Assembly: GCA_014382645.1 (NCBI GenBank)
Contig: JACNJI010000467.1
Location: forward strand, 1 to 5,022
Direction of reading: 5' to 3'
Origin: Verrucomicrobiota bacterium
GTDB lineage: Bacteria; Verrucomicrobiota; Verrucomicrobiia; Opitutales; Seribacteraceae
Length of the DNA: 5,022 nucleotides
The stretch's first letter is position 1; every line of letters starts with the position of its first letter. The notes below the pieces were generated by a model, which was given only the letters and a program-made list of their open reading frames with translations, searched no databases and had not been told where the DNA came from. A program made the position numbers and the translations under genes. Shown here piece by piece: positions 1 to 5,022 of the stretch.

Positions 1-1749
1 GATGGATTTACCGTATTCTTTGCCTCGAACCGTCCGCATCAAGCTACAGACATAACCGAAAAGGACGCGGTCAAGGCGGCGGAAGCCGAGCAGCTTGCGG
101 ACGTAGCTGACCGCAAGGTTGATTTTGACCTTTATTCCGCAGACGTCGCCAGTGACAAGCTGTCGGGACTGATCGTAGAGCGCCAGCTCAGTATGCTCTA
201 CTCCCTACGTGAAGGTGCCCTAAAGGACGCCGAGGTGATGGCCAAGTTGGGCGGCTCGAATGTCACCGAAACAGCTGTAGACAAGTCGCTTGCCTATATT
301 GCCTCGCAGCAAGAGGAGGACGGCAGGTGGGACATTGGAAAGACCGGAGGGCAAAATGGTCACGACGTTGCCGCCACCGCCTTCAGTCTCCTTGCCTTTT
401 ATGGACGTGGAGAACGCCATGACCAGCAATGCAAGTATCAAGACAATGTCAGGCGTGGTCTCGACTGGCTCAAGGCACAGGAGGTCGGCATCGGCGACAT
501 GCGCGGCAAGGGCAACATGTATGATCATGGCATCGCAGCCCTTGCGCTGGTCGAGGCTTATGGTGTAACAAAAGATCCGGACTTACGACCGACGGCGCAA
601 GGCGTCATCGATTTTATCATCGATTCTCAGCACGAGGAGGGTGGTTGGCGATACAAGCCCGGAGAACGGGGCGACCTCTCGGTCAGCGGCTGGATGGTCA
701 TGGCTCTGGCCAGTGGTGAAATGTCAGGTATCCCCATCCCGAAAAAAACTTGGGAAGGAGTGAGGGGCTTTCTCCAGATTGTCGGTGGCGGCAAGGACGG
801 GGGTTCCTACGGTTATACCGATTCTCCTGGCAAGGGAAACTCGGGCAAACACGCAATGAACGCGGTCGGCTTCTTCTGCGCTCAGCTCACCCGTTCCTCG
901 GCCAACGCGGCCAAGGCCTTTGAATCCGCCCTTATACTCGATGGAGCCGGATTTAATCTGGCCGACATCTATTACGCGTACTACGGCACTCTGGCCGCCT
1001 ACCAGCATCAGGGCCCGGTTTGGCGGAAATGGATTAAGAAGATGCAGACAGAGTATCTCGAGGCCCAGGCTCAGGACGGATCTTGGCAGCTTGTCGGACC
1101 ACACGCCGGGGCCATGGGTAAGGTGATCATCACCTCTCTGGTCACACTCTGCCTCGAGGCGCATTACCGCTATACGCCGCTATACGGGCTTGGGTTCGAA
1201 CCTGATCCTGCCGGACCGAGCCTGAACGTCATTGAGGGCGATGCTTTGCCCGCGACGCCGATTTTTCGCCATGCCAAGCACCTGCCGGGTCTCAGTTCCC
1301 CGAACAACGACAGCGCCCCGGTAATAACAGACCATGGCGATTTCCTATATTTCGCTTCGAATCGCGAGGGAGGGTTCGGTGGATCGGATATTTACCGTTC
1401 CAGACTGATTCAGAACACTCCCAAGCCACCTTCGAATCTCGGTGAGGAAATCAACGGCAAGTTCAATGAAAGTCATCCCGCCACACGCATGGCCGGCTTT
1501 CACCTGTTGTTCAATTCCGATCGATCCGGCAACGACTTCGGGCTTTACCATGCGAAGAGCAAGCGAGTGCTTCGTCGCTACAATTATTCAAAAATGCCTA
1601 CCTCGGCATGGTTCGGCAGCAATGCGGGTTGGTTGATTGCTTTCGTCCTGTCCGGCGTTCTTCTCGTTTATCTCTCCCTCCGCGCATTCAGGAAGCCATC
1701 GCCCCCGCTGGATGAGCCCGATGCCGTCGTTCAGCCACCCGCCGGTTGA
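1..1749 (+). CDS. Membrane-anchored PD40 propeller protein with an internal squalene-cyclase-like toroid (protein A, 5'-partial)
   Basis: The frame is open from base 1, so the gene starts outside the window; the first ATG (193) is internal because the codons before it encode a PD40 blade (FFASNRP at residues 6-12, DFDLYSAD at 41-48, counting from base 1). Residues about 79-398 form a prenyltransferase/squalene-oxidase-type alpha-alpha toroid with three QW-like motifs (103-110, 210-216, 356-362), MYDHG at 173-177 and LEAHYR at 385-390. Residues about 420-521 return to PD40 blades (FLYFASNREGG at 448-458, LLFNSDRSG at 502-510). One transmembrane helix (about 542-561) is followed by RAFRK and a short Pro-rich tail, implying a cytoplasmic C-terminus and an outward-facing propeller. 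By comparison with the next gene, the missing N-terminus probably carries a membrane anchor and further blades. No DxDD acid motif is visible. Function is unknown; a structural, ligand-binding or sensing envelope role is inference. Domain calls are firm, activity is not. Confidence 0.9.
   Translation, partial: DGFTVFFASNRPHQATDITEKDAVKAAEAEQLADVADRKVDFDLYSADVASDKLSGLIVERQLSMLYSLREGALKDAEVMAKLGGSNVTETAVDKSLAYIASQQEEDGRWDIGKTGGQNGHDVAATAFSLLAFYGRGERHDQQCKYQDNVRRGLDWLKAQEVGIGDMRGKGNMYDHGIAALALVEAYGVTKDPDLRPTAQGVIDFIIDSQHEEGGWRYKPGERGDLSVSGWMVMALASGEMSGIPIPKKTWEGVRGFLQIVGGGKDGGSYGYTDSPGKGNSGKHAMNAVGFFCAQLTRSSANAAKAFESALILDGAGFNLADIYYAYYGTLAAYQHQGPVWRKWIKKMQTEYLEAQAQDGSWQLVGPHAGAMGKVIITSLVTLCLEAHYRYTPLYGLGFEPDPAGPSLNVIEGDALPATPIFRHAKHLPGLSSPNNDSAPVITDHGDFLYFASNREGGFGGSDIYRSRLIQNTPKPPSNLGEEINGKFNESHPATRMAGFHLLFNSDRSGNDFGLYHAKSKRVLRRYNYSKMPTSAWFGSNAGWLIAFVLSGVLLVYLSLRAFRKPSPPLDEPDAVVQPPAG
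235..1197 (+). other. Toroid (squalene-cyclase-like) domain inside protein A
   Basis: This segment aligns over its whole length with the C-terminal domain of the downstream protein, at roughly 40% identity by eye. Shared blocks are AKLGGS/EQLGGS, DGRWDI, MYxHGxAxxALxEAYGV, GGWRYxP, SVxGW, YGYT and QHQGPxW. Three Q-x-G-x-W type motifs support the alpha-alpha barrel fold seen in terpene cyclases and protein prenyltransferase beta subunits. The position matching the cyclase DxDD acid motif may be the DVAATA stretch (nucleotides about 364-381), which lacks the paired aspartates. Near the C-terminus the GGR that the downstream copy has is replaced by GK, and LEVYYR by LEAHYR, so this copy looks the more diverged. 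It is flanked on both sides by PD40 sequence. Confidence 0.85.
1258..1563 (+). other. PD40 propeller blades after the toroid in protein A
   Basis: Two PD40-type blades are visible: FLYFASNREGG followed by SDIYRSR, then the linker pattern LGEEINGKFNESHPA and LLFNSDRSG with GLYHAKS. The pattern (aliphatic/aromatic strand, SNR or SDR turn, D-[IL]-Y strand) is the TolB/OmpA-associated WD40-like repeat. The segment matches protein B residues about 252-360, including the step into the following membrane helix, which shows that the two proteins descend from a common propeller-membrane unit. Confidence 0.85.
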
Positions 1750-1761
1750 TATTTAACGTCA
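1750..1761 (+). promoter_or_regulatory. Short intergenic junction without clear Shine-Dalgarno
   Basis: Twelve bases separate the TGA of the first gene from the ATG of the second. There is no room for a separate promoter or terminator and no AGGAGG-like ribosome site; the nearest purine-rich stretch (GGTTGA, 1744-1749) overlaps the stop codon and sits far from the ATG. Co-transcription with translational coupling is the likely arrangement. The two genes share a reading frame, and the single TGA is the only stop between them. Confidence 0.6.
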
Positions 1762-4700
1762 ATGGACTCGAACAATCAAGAACCAGTCTTTAATAAGCGC
1801 CGTATCGGGGGCATTCTTCTTGCGGTGGTGGCACTTGTGTCCTTTGTCGTGATATCTTGGTTCGTCTGGGACAATTTGCGACAAAATGTCTGGGTATACT
1901 ACACCGACGAGGGAAATACCTCTGTCGGGGTGGATGAAGACAAAGCTCGGTTCGTTCTCTGGGAGGATCCCGTGCAGAACGTCTTTACCGAAGAGGTGGA
2001 TTCCCTCGATCCCGATGGAGTGGACGCCATTAATCAGAGAGGGGGACGACTGGAGGCGACCTTCTCTCCCAATGGCACCACCATGGTTCTGGTGCGGCGG
2101 GACAATAACGAAACCGGTAGCGACATGTATTTTTCACGCTGGAATGGACGGGTGTGGTCCCGACCCGAGGCGCTCACTGCCCTCAATAGTTCCTTCAATG
2201 ATCGTGGGCCCGCTTTTTCTCGTGACGGCGAGTACCTCTATTTCGCCTCGGACCGCGAGGGCGGAAAAGGTGGGTACGACCTTTACGTTGCTCGCCGAAA
2301 TGCGGAAGGCTGGAGTGCCGCCGAGTCCCTTGGTGAAGGCGTCAATACGGCGAATGACGAACTCGGTCCCGCACCGGCAGCTGATGGTCGGCGTCTATTC
2401 TTTTCTTCTGATCGCGCCGGAAAGAGCGATGATATTCTGGTCGCCGAAATCATTCCCGAAACGACCGATCGTAATTCTTCGACCTCTGAACAAGAACCGC
2501 TAGGTGTGATGCCCCGGTTCTCGTCTGCGAAACCGGTGAGCCACCTTAATTCGGAGGCGGACGACGTTCAAGCCGCGCTGACAAAGCGTGGAGATCATAT
2601 TTTCCTCGCTTCGGATCGTGAGCGCGATGATGAATCCGGCTTTGGACTCTACATAAGTCGTGTCGCAGGGGGCAAGGAATCCCCCCCTGAAAAACTTGAT
2701 CTGTACTTCAATAAGGGCGATGCCACGGATCCTGCGGTACGTATGGAGGGTTTCGATCTTTTGTTCAGTTCGAATTTCGAAACGGAAGCGGATTCCGGTG
2801 AGGAAACCGGGGATAGTTACCTTCTGTACCGTACGACGACCCGAGAGGTGTTCGAGTACACCGACCTCTCTCGTTGGGATCAGTTCATGGAACTGCTCGG
2901 CAACATCATCTGGTGGGTCCTGCTCGCTCTCGCTGCTCTCGCTGCTCTTATCTACCTTCTGGAGCACTGGAAAGACATCACGAATCTATATCACAAGTGT
3001 CTGGCAGGTTCGGTTGCTCTCCACTTGATCGTTCTCTTTCTCATGATGATCTGGTTGATCACGAAAGAGTTTTCGGCGGGCGGTGAACCGCAGTCGCCCG
3101 AAATCGCGATAAGCATTGATGCCTTGGCCCAAGAGGAACTCGCTCTTGAGAGCACCCCCGAGGAGGCTCAGGTTTCTGAAACTCCCATCGCTTTGATGAC
3201 GGACCGTTTGGAAAGTGACTTTAAAATCCCTGTACTCGAAGCTCAGGAGTACACCAAGACGAGTCCGATAGTTACAAGCACCAGCAAGACTTCACTGGTC
3301 AGTGATATTCGTCCGTCCAAGGCAAACACCGAAACCGCGGAAGAACCAGTTACTAATCCGGAGAAAATCTCACCTCTGCTTACTGCGTTACCCGAAACTT
3401 TCCTACCCGAACTTGAAATTCCCGAGCTTGAGGAAAGTACTCCCGGGGAAATACAAAAGGCCGAGGAAAGGGCAAATCCTCTCGCCGACGTCTTTCGTCC
3501 CACGGAGGCCGTTCCGCAAGTGGAGACCAAGAAGTCCGAAGAAAGCGCCGAAATTGCCAATAACGCAGCCGAAACCACCACGGAAGTCGACAAAATCGAA
3601 CCCGGAGACGCCGCGGCGCAAACCAGTGACACGGGAGGCGACGTTGTAGTTGCTCACACAGGTCTGGAGGCTAAGGGGAACCTGCCGGAGTTCGACGGTA
3701 AGGGTACCATCGCTTCCATGAGCCTTAATCTTCCGGGGACTGATTCCGATACGGATCCGCTACTTCCCGGAGAATTGCAGACCCCAAAAGACACTCTGGA
3801 TCCGACGGCTCTTACCAATTTGCTTCGCAAACAGCGCGACAAGCCTTCCCTCGAAATCATCGAGCAACTCGGTGGTTCGGACGCTACCGAGCGTGCCATC
3901 GGACTCGCTCTTCTGTGGCTTTCTCGGAACCAAGAAGCCGATGGGCGTTGGGATATTAAAAAACATGGCGGCAATGGGAATTTCGATACGGCAGGCGCCG
4001 GTTTCGCTTTGCTTTGCTATTACGGTTGGGGCGTCAGTCACAAAACTCCCGGTAAGTTCCAAGGCACCGTTCAGAGGGCCCTCAAATGGCTCGTTGCCCA
4101 GCAGAAGGAGAACGGCGACCTACGAGGTGGTGGTCGGATGTATTGTCACGGTGTTGCCACTATCGCTCTGTGCGAGGCTTACGGGGTAAGCAACGACCCC
4201 ACCCTTAAGGAGCCTGCCGAAAAGGCCGTAAAGCTTATTGTCTCGTCGCAAGACCCTGTTAAGGGCGGTTGGCGTTACGAACCTCGTCCAAGTGACTCGG
4301 ATACCTCGGTCACGGGTTGGCAATACATGGCTCTGCACAGCGCTCGTATGGCGGGTATTGAAGTGGAGGAAAGTGTCTTTGAGAATGCCCGTCGGTGGTT
4401 CGATCACGCCGGTGGCGGAAGGCATGGTGGAGTCTACGGTTATACGGGGCCTGAGAAAAACAAACCCGCGATGGTGGCTACCGGAATGTTTTGCCGCCAA
4501 CTGGACCTCGTGCCACCGACCGACCCGCGCATGCCGGAGAGCGCCCAAGTCCTCAAGATGCGTAAAATCAACGTAAACTCTCCCGACTACTACTATCTCT
4601 ACTATGGTACGCTCGCTCTTTACCAGCACCAAGGGCCGATCTGGACGGACTGGAACGAGCGCCTCAAGGAAAGCCTTCCCATTCTGCAGAAAAAGACCGG

Positions 4701-4872
4701 AGCAGAGGCCGGGAGCTGGGACGTCGGGTCCGCTCACGCGGTTGCAGGTGGTCGCATAGTTTCCACTACCTTGGCTACATTGAGCCTGGAAGTTTACTAT
4801 AGGCTTTTGCCCATGTACGGTTTCCGCAACAAGGATGCCGCGCCCCCTCCGCTCAAAACCAAGGGAAACTGA
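1762..4872 (+). CDS. Membrane-anchored PD40 propeller protein with C-terminal squalene-cyclase-like toroid (protein B)
   Basis: A complete 1036-residue protein. Residues 1-14 are polar and end in NKRR, followed by a membrane anchor (about 15-36), predicting N-in topology. Residues about 95-357 carry five recognisable PD40 blades (for example YLYFASDREGG at 158-168, LFFSSDRAG at 212-220, LLFSSN at 333-338); 41-75 may be a sixth, giving a TolB-sized propeller. Two helices follow (about 381-400 and 414-435) joined by a 13-residue loop, then an acidic Glu/Pro/Thr-rich linker (about 436-690) and a toroid domain (about 697-1021) with QW-like motifs at 724-730, 830-837 and 976-986, MYCHG at 793-797 and LEVYYR at 1009-1014. 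Predicted topology places propeller, linker and toroid all in the periplasm. The toroid is the version widespread in planctomycetes and verrucomicrobia, whose function is unknown to me. The ATG at 1762 is the only plausible start: it lies just upstream of the charged N-terminus, 12 bases after the preceding stop. Terpene cyclase activity is unlikely because no DxDD is seen. Confidence 0.93.
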   Translation: MDSNNQEPVFNKRRIGGILLAVVALVSFVVISWFVWDNLRQNVWVYYTDEGNTSVGVDEDKARFVLWEDPVQNVFTEEVDSLDPDGVDAINQRGGRLEATFSPNGTTMVLVRRDNNETGSDMYFSRWNGRVWSRPEALTALNSSFNDRGPAFSRDGEYLYFASDREGGKGGYDLYVARRNAEGWSAAESLGEGVNTANDELGPAPAADGRRLFFSSDRAGKSDDILVAEIIPETTDRNSSTSEQEPLGVMPRFSSAKPVSHLNSEADDVQAALTKRGDHIFLASDRERDDESGFGLYISRVAGGKESPPEKLDLYFNKGDATDPAVRMEGFDLLFSSNFETEADSGEETGDSYLLYRTTTREVFEYTDLSRWDQFMELLGNIIWWVLLALAALAALIYLLEHWKDITNLYHKCLAGSVALHLIVLFLMMIWLITKEFSAGGEPQSPEIAISIDALAQEELALESTPEEAQVSETPIALMTDRLESDFKIPVLEAQEYTKTSPIVTSTSKTSLVSDIRPSKANTETAEEPVTNPEKISPLLTALPETFLPELEIPELEESTPGEIQKAEERANPLADVFRPTEAVPQVETKKSEESAEIANNAAETTTEVDKIEPGDAAAQTSDTGGDVVVAHTGLEAKGNLPEFDGKGTIASMSLNLPGTDSDTDPLLPGELQTPKDTLDPTALTNLLRKQRDKPSLEIIEQLGGSDATERAIGLALLWLSRNQEADGRWDIKKHGGNGNFDTAGAGFALLCYYGWGVSHKTPGKFQGTVQRALKWLVAQQKENGDLRGGGRMYCHGVATIALCEAYGVSNDPTLKEPAEKAVKLIVSSQDPVKGGWRYEPRPSDSDTSVTGWQYMALHSARMAGIEVEESVFENARRWFDHAGGGRHGGVYGYTGPEKNKPAMVATGMFCRQLDLVPPTDPRMPESAQVLKMRKINVNSPDYYYLYYGTLALYQHQGPIWTDWNERLKESLPILQKKTGAEAGSWDVGSAHAVAGGRIVSTTLATLSLEVYYRLLPMYGFRNKDAAPPPLKTKGN
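2044..2832 (+). other. PD40 (TolB-like) beta-propeller region of protein B
   Basis: Repeated blades of the form P-x-F-S-x-[DN]-G, strand, ASDR or SSDR, then D-[LM]-Y. Clearest cases are residues 98-123 (FSPNG to MYFSR), 151-177 (FSRDG to DLYVAR) and 204-228 (AADG to ILVAE). The inter-blade links LNSSFNDRGP and GEGVNTANDELGP match the usual lNxxxxE.gP spacing. Blades three and four are separated by a longer, low-complexity loop (about 230-252, rich in Ser/Thr/Glu), which is the point where the first gene carries its toroid insertion. These repeats usually mediate binding to proteins, peptidoglycan or polysaccharide; the ligand here cannot be read from sequence. Confidence 0.88.
2902..3066 (+). 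other. Two-helix membrane hairpin of protein B
   Basis: Residues about 381-400 (NIIWWVLLALAALAALIYLL) and about 414-435 (starting LAGSVALHLIVLF) are strongly hydrophobic. The loop between them (EHWKDITNLYHKC) contains several basic residues and is predicted cytoplasmic. The second helix, with its SVALHLIVLF motif followed by a long Pro/Glu-rich linker, resembles the N-terminal anchor of TonB-type and planctomycete toroid proteins. It looks like an ancestral start of the toroid protein joined behind a propeller-membrane unit; that history is inference. Confidence 0.8.
2926..2949 (+). repeat. Nine-base in-frame tandem repeat within a membrane helix
   Basis: The unit gctctcgct occurs twice in direct succession (2926-2934, 2935-2943), followed by a partial third unit (gctctt). 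It encodes the Ala-Leu-Ala run of the second membrane helix. Copy-number change would keep the frame and lengthen or shorten the helix by three residues. Confidence 0.75.
3067..3831 (+). other. Acidic, Pro/Glu/Thr-rich periplasmic linker of protein B
   Basis: About 255 residues with few aromatic residues and no recognisable domain, enriched in Glu, Pro, Thr, Ser and Ala (for example LPELEIPELEEST near 548-560). It is predicted disordered and spans from the third membrane helix to the toroid, long enough to let the toroid reach across much of the periplasm. The first gene lacks an equivalent. Confidence 0.75.
3850..4824 (+). other. C-terminal toroid (squalene-cyclase-like) domain of protein B
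   Basis: The domain begins with a helical lead-in (EIIEQLGGS) and runs to LEVYYRLLPMYGF. Repeated helical pairs with QW-like motifs, MYCHGVATIALCEAYG, GGWRYEP, DTSVTGW, and GGR followed by LEVYYR match the form of this family familiar from planctomycetes. The candidate position for a DxDD acid motif reads FDTAGAG, so class II terpene cyclisation is not supported. No Asp-Cys-His zinc arrangement typical of protein farnesyltransferase beta subunits is evident, although a Cys-His pair occurs at 795-796. Confidence 0.88.
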
Positions 4873-4878
4873 ATTCCT

Positions 4879-4908
4879 GCTATAGGCGCGAAGGCGTGTA
4901 CGCCTAGC
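4879..4908. terminator. Imperfect inverted repeat between convergent genes, possible bidirectional terminator
   Basis: GCTA-(TA)-GGCG at 4879-4888 pairs with CGCCTAGC at 4901-4908, giving eight base pairs with a two-base bulge and a 12-base loop. A competing short hairpin, AGGCG-TGTA-CGCCT, lies at 4892-4905. It sits between two convergent stop codons, the expected place for a shared terminator. No U-tract follows on either strand, so intrinsic termination would be weak. Confidence 0.4.
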
Positions 4909-4913
4909 CTGCT

Positions 4914-5022
4914 TTACTGCGAAGCGTTGTGATTGAGGGGCTCGATACTTAGCAGGTGTTTGCGGAAAAAATCGACCCGACGACGATGTCCGTGGCGACC
5001 ATCTCCACCGTGGCCGGCACCG
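4914..5022 (-). CDS. C-terminus of a probable S9/prolyl-oligopeptidase-type hydrolase (5'-partial)
   Basis: On the minus strand, one frame is open from the right edge to a TAA (bases 4916-4914) and encodes 35 residues. It starts GAGHGGDGRHGH and continues RRVDFFRKHLLSIEPLNHN. An AGHGxG-type block carrying the catalytic histidine, followed 10-15 residues later by an F-F-x-K-x-L helix at the very C-terminus, is the usual ending of S9 serine peptidases, and the LL-x-[IV]-E-P ending recalls PVC members. If correct, the Ser and Asp of the triad lie beyond the window. The gene converges on protein B with 41 bases between stops, so it is a separate transcription unit. The fragment is short and a competing plus-strand frame exists, so the call is moderate. 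Confidence 0.5.
   Translation of the reverse strand, partial: GAGHGGDGRHGHRRRVDFFRKHLLSIEPLNHNASQ

Noticed and set aside
235..1197. Squalene-hopene cyclase or hopanoid biosynthesis gene.
   Set aside because: The DxDD acid motif is missing, the domain is about half the length of a full cyclase, and it is embedded in a propeller-membrane protein with no hopanoid genes nearby.
1886..2503. A 205-codon plus-strand frame overlapping the PD40 region.
   Set aside because: It overlaps well-supported PD40 blades in another frame and its product shows no domain pattern.
3243..3632. A 129-codon minus-strand frame rich in Ser, Val and Gly.
   Set aside because: It mirrors the low-complexity Glu/Thr/Pro linker codons of protein B, which explains its Ser/Val-rich composition.
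4120..4737. A 205-codon open frame on the minus strand opposite the second toroid.
   Set aside because: It is fully antisense to a domain with clear family motifs; its translation shows no recognisable domain and reads as a shadow of the plus-strand codons.
4956..5022. A plus-strand frame starting at GTG 4956 and open to the window end.
   Set aside because: It has only 22 codons, no good ribosome site, and overlaps the minus-strand frame with a recognisable hydrolase-like ending. It cannot be fully excluded without more sequence.
1..5022. CRISPR array, tRNA, rRNA, insertion sequence or attachment site.
   Set aside because: No regularly spaced repeats, cloverleaf-like segment, transposase frame or terminal inverted repeats were seen; nearly every base is explained by coding sequence.

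Overview
The window holds two long co-directional genes (+ strand) that cover almost all of it, plus the tail of a convergent gene on the - strand at the right edge. Base composition is moderate, around the mid-50s % G+C by eye. The two large proteins combine PD40 (TolB/WD40-like) beta-propeller repeats, membrane anchors and a prenyltransferase/squalene-oxidase-like alpha-alpha toroid with the signatures MYxHG, GGWRY.P, SVxGW and LExxYR. That family style is typical of the Planctomycetes-Verrucomicrobia (PVC) group, so a PVC bacterium is the best guess. This rests on family recognition; no taxonomic marker gene is present.

Layout: 1-1749 is a 5'-truncated gene (protein A, 582 residues visible). 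It opens inside a PD40 blade, continues into a complete toroid domain, returns to PD40 blades, and ends with one transmembrane helix and a short tail. After 12 bases comes 1762-4872 (protein B, 1036 residues): an N-terminal membrane anchor, five or six PD40 blades, two more transmembrane helices, a roughly 255-residue acidic Pro/Glu/Thr-rich linker, and a C-terminal toroid. Then come 41 bases with an imperfect inverted repeat. On the opposite strand, 4914-5022 encodes the last 35 residues of what looks like an S9 prolyl-oligopeptidase-type hydrolase.

Proteins A and B are diverged tandem paralogues built from the same modules in different order. In B the toroid hangs at the C-terminus after the third membrane helix. 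In A it sits between two propeller segments that are contiguous in B, and the protein stops after the equivalent of B's second membrane helix. Both are predicted to place propeller and toroid on the outer (periplasmic) face of the inner membrane, so a two-subunit envelope complex is a reasonable inference. Substrate and reaction are unknown. Neither toroid has an intact DxDD terpene-cyclase motif or an obvious protein-prenyltransferase zinc site, so hopanoid or squalene cyclisation should not be assumed.
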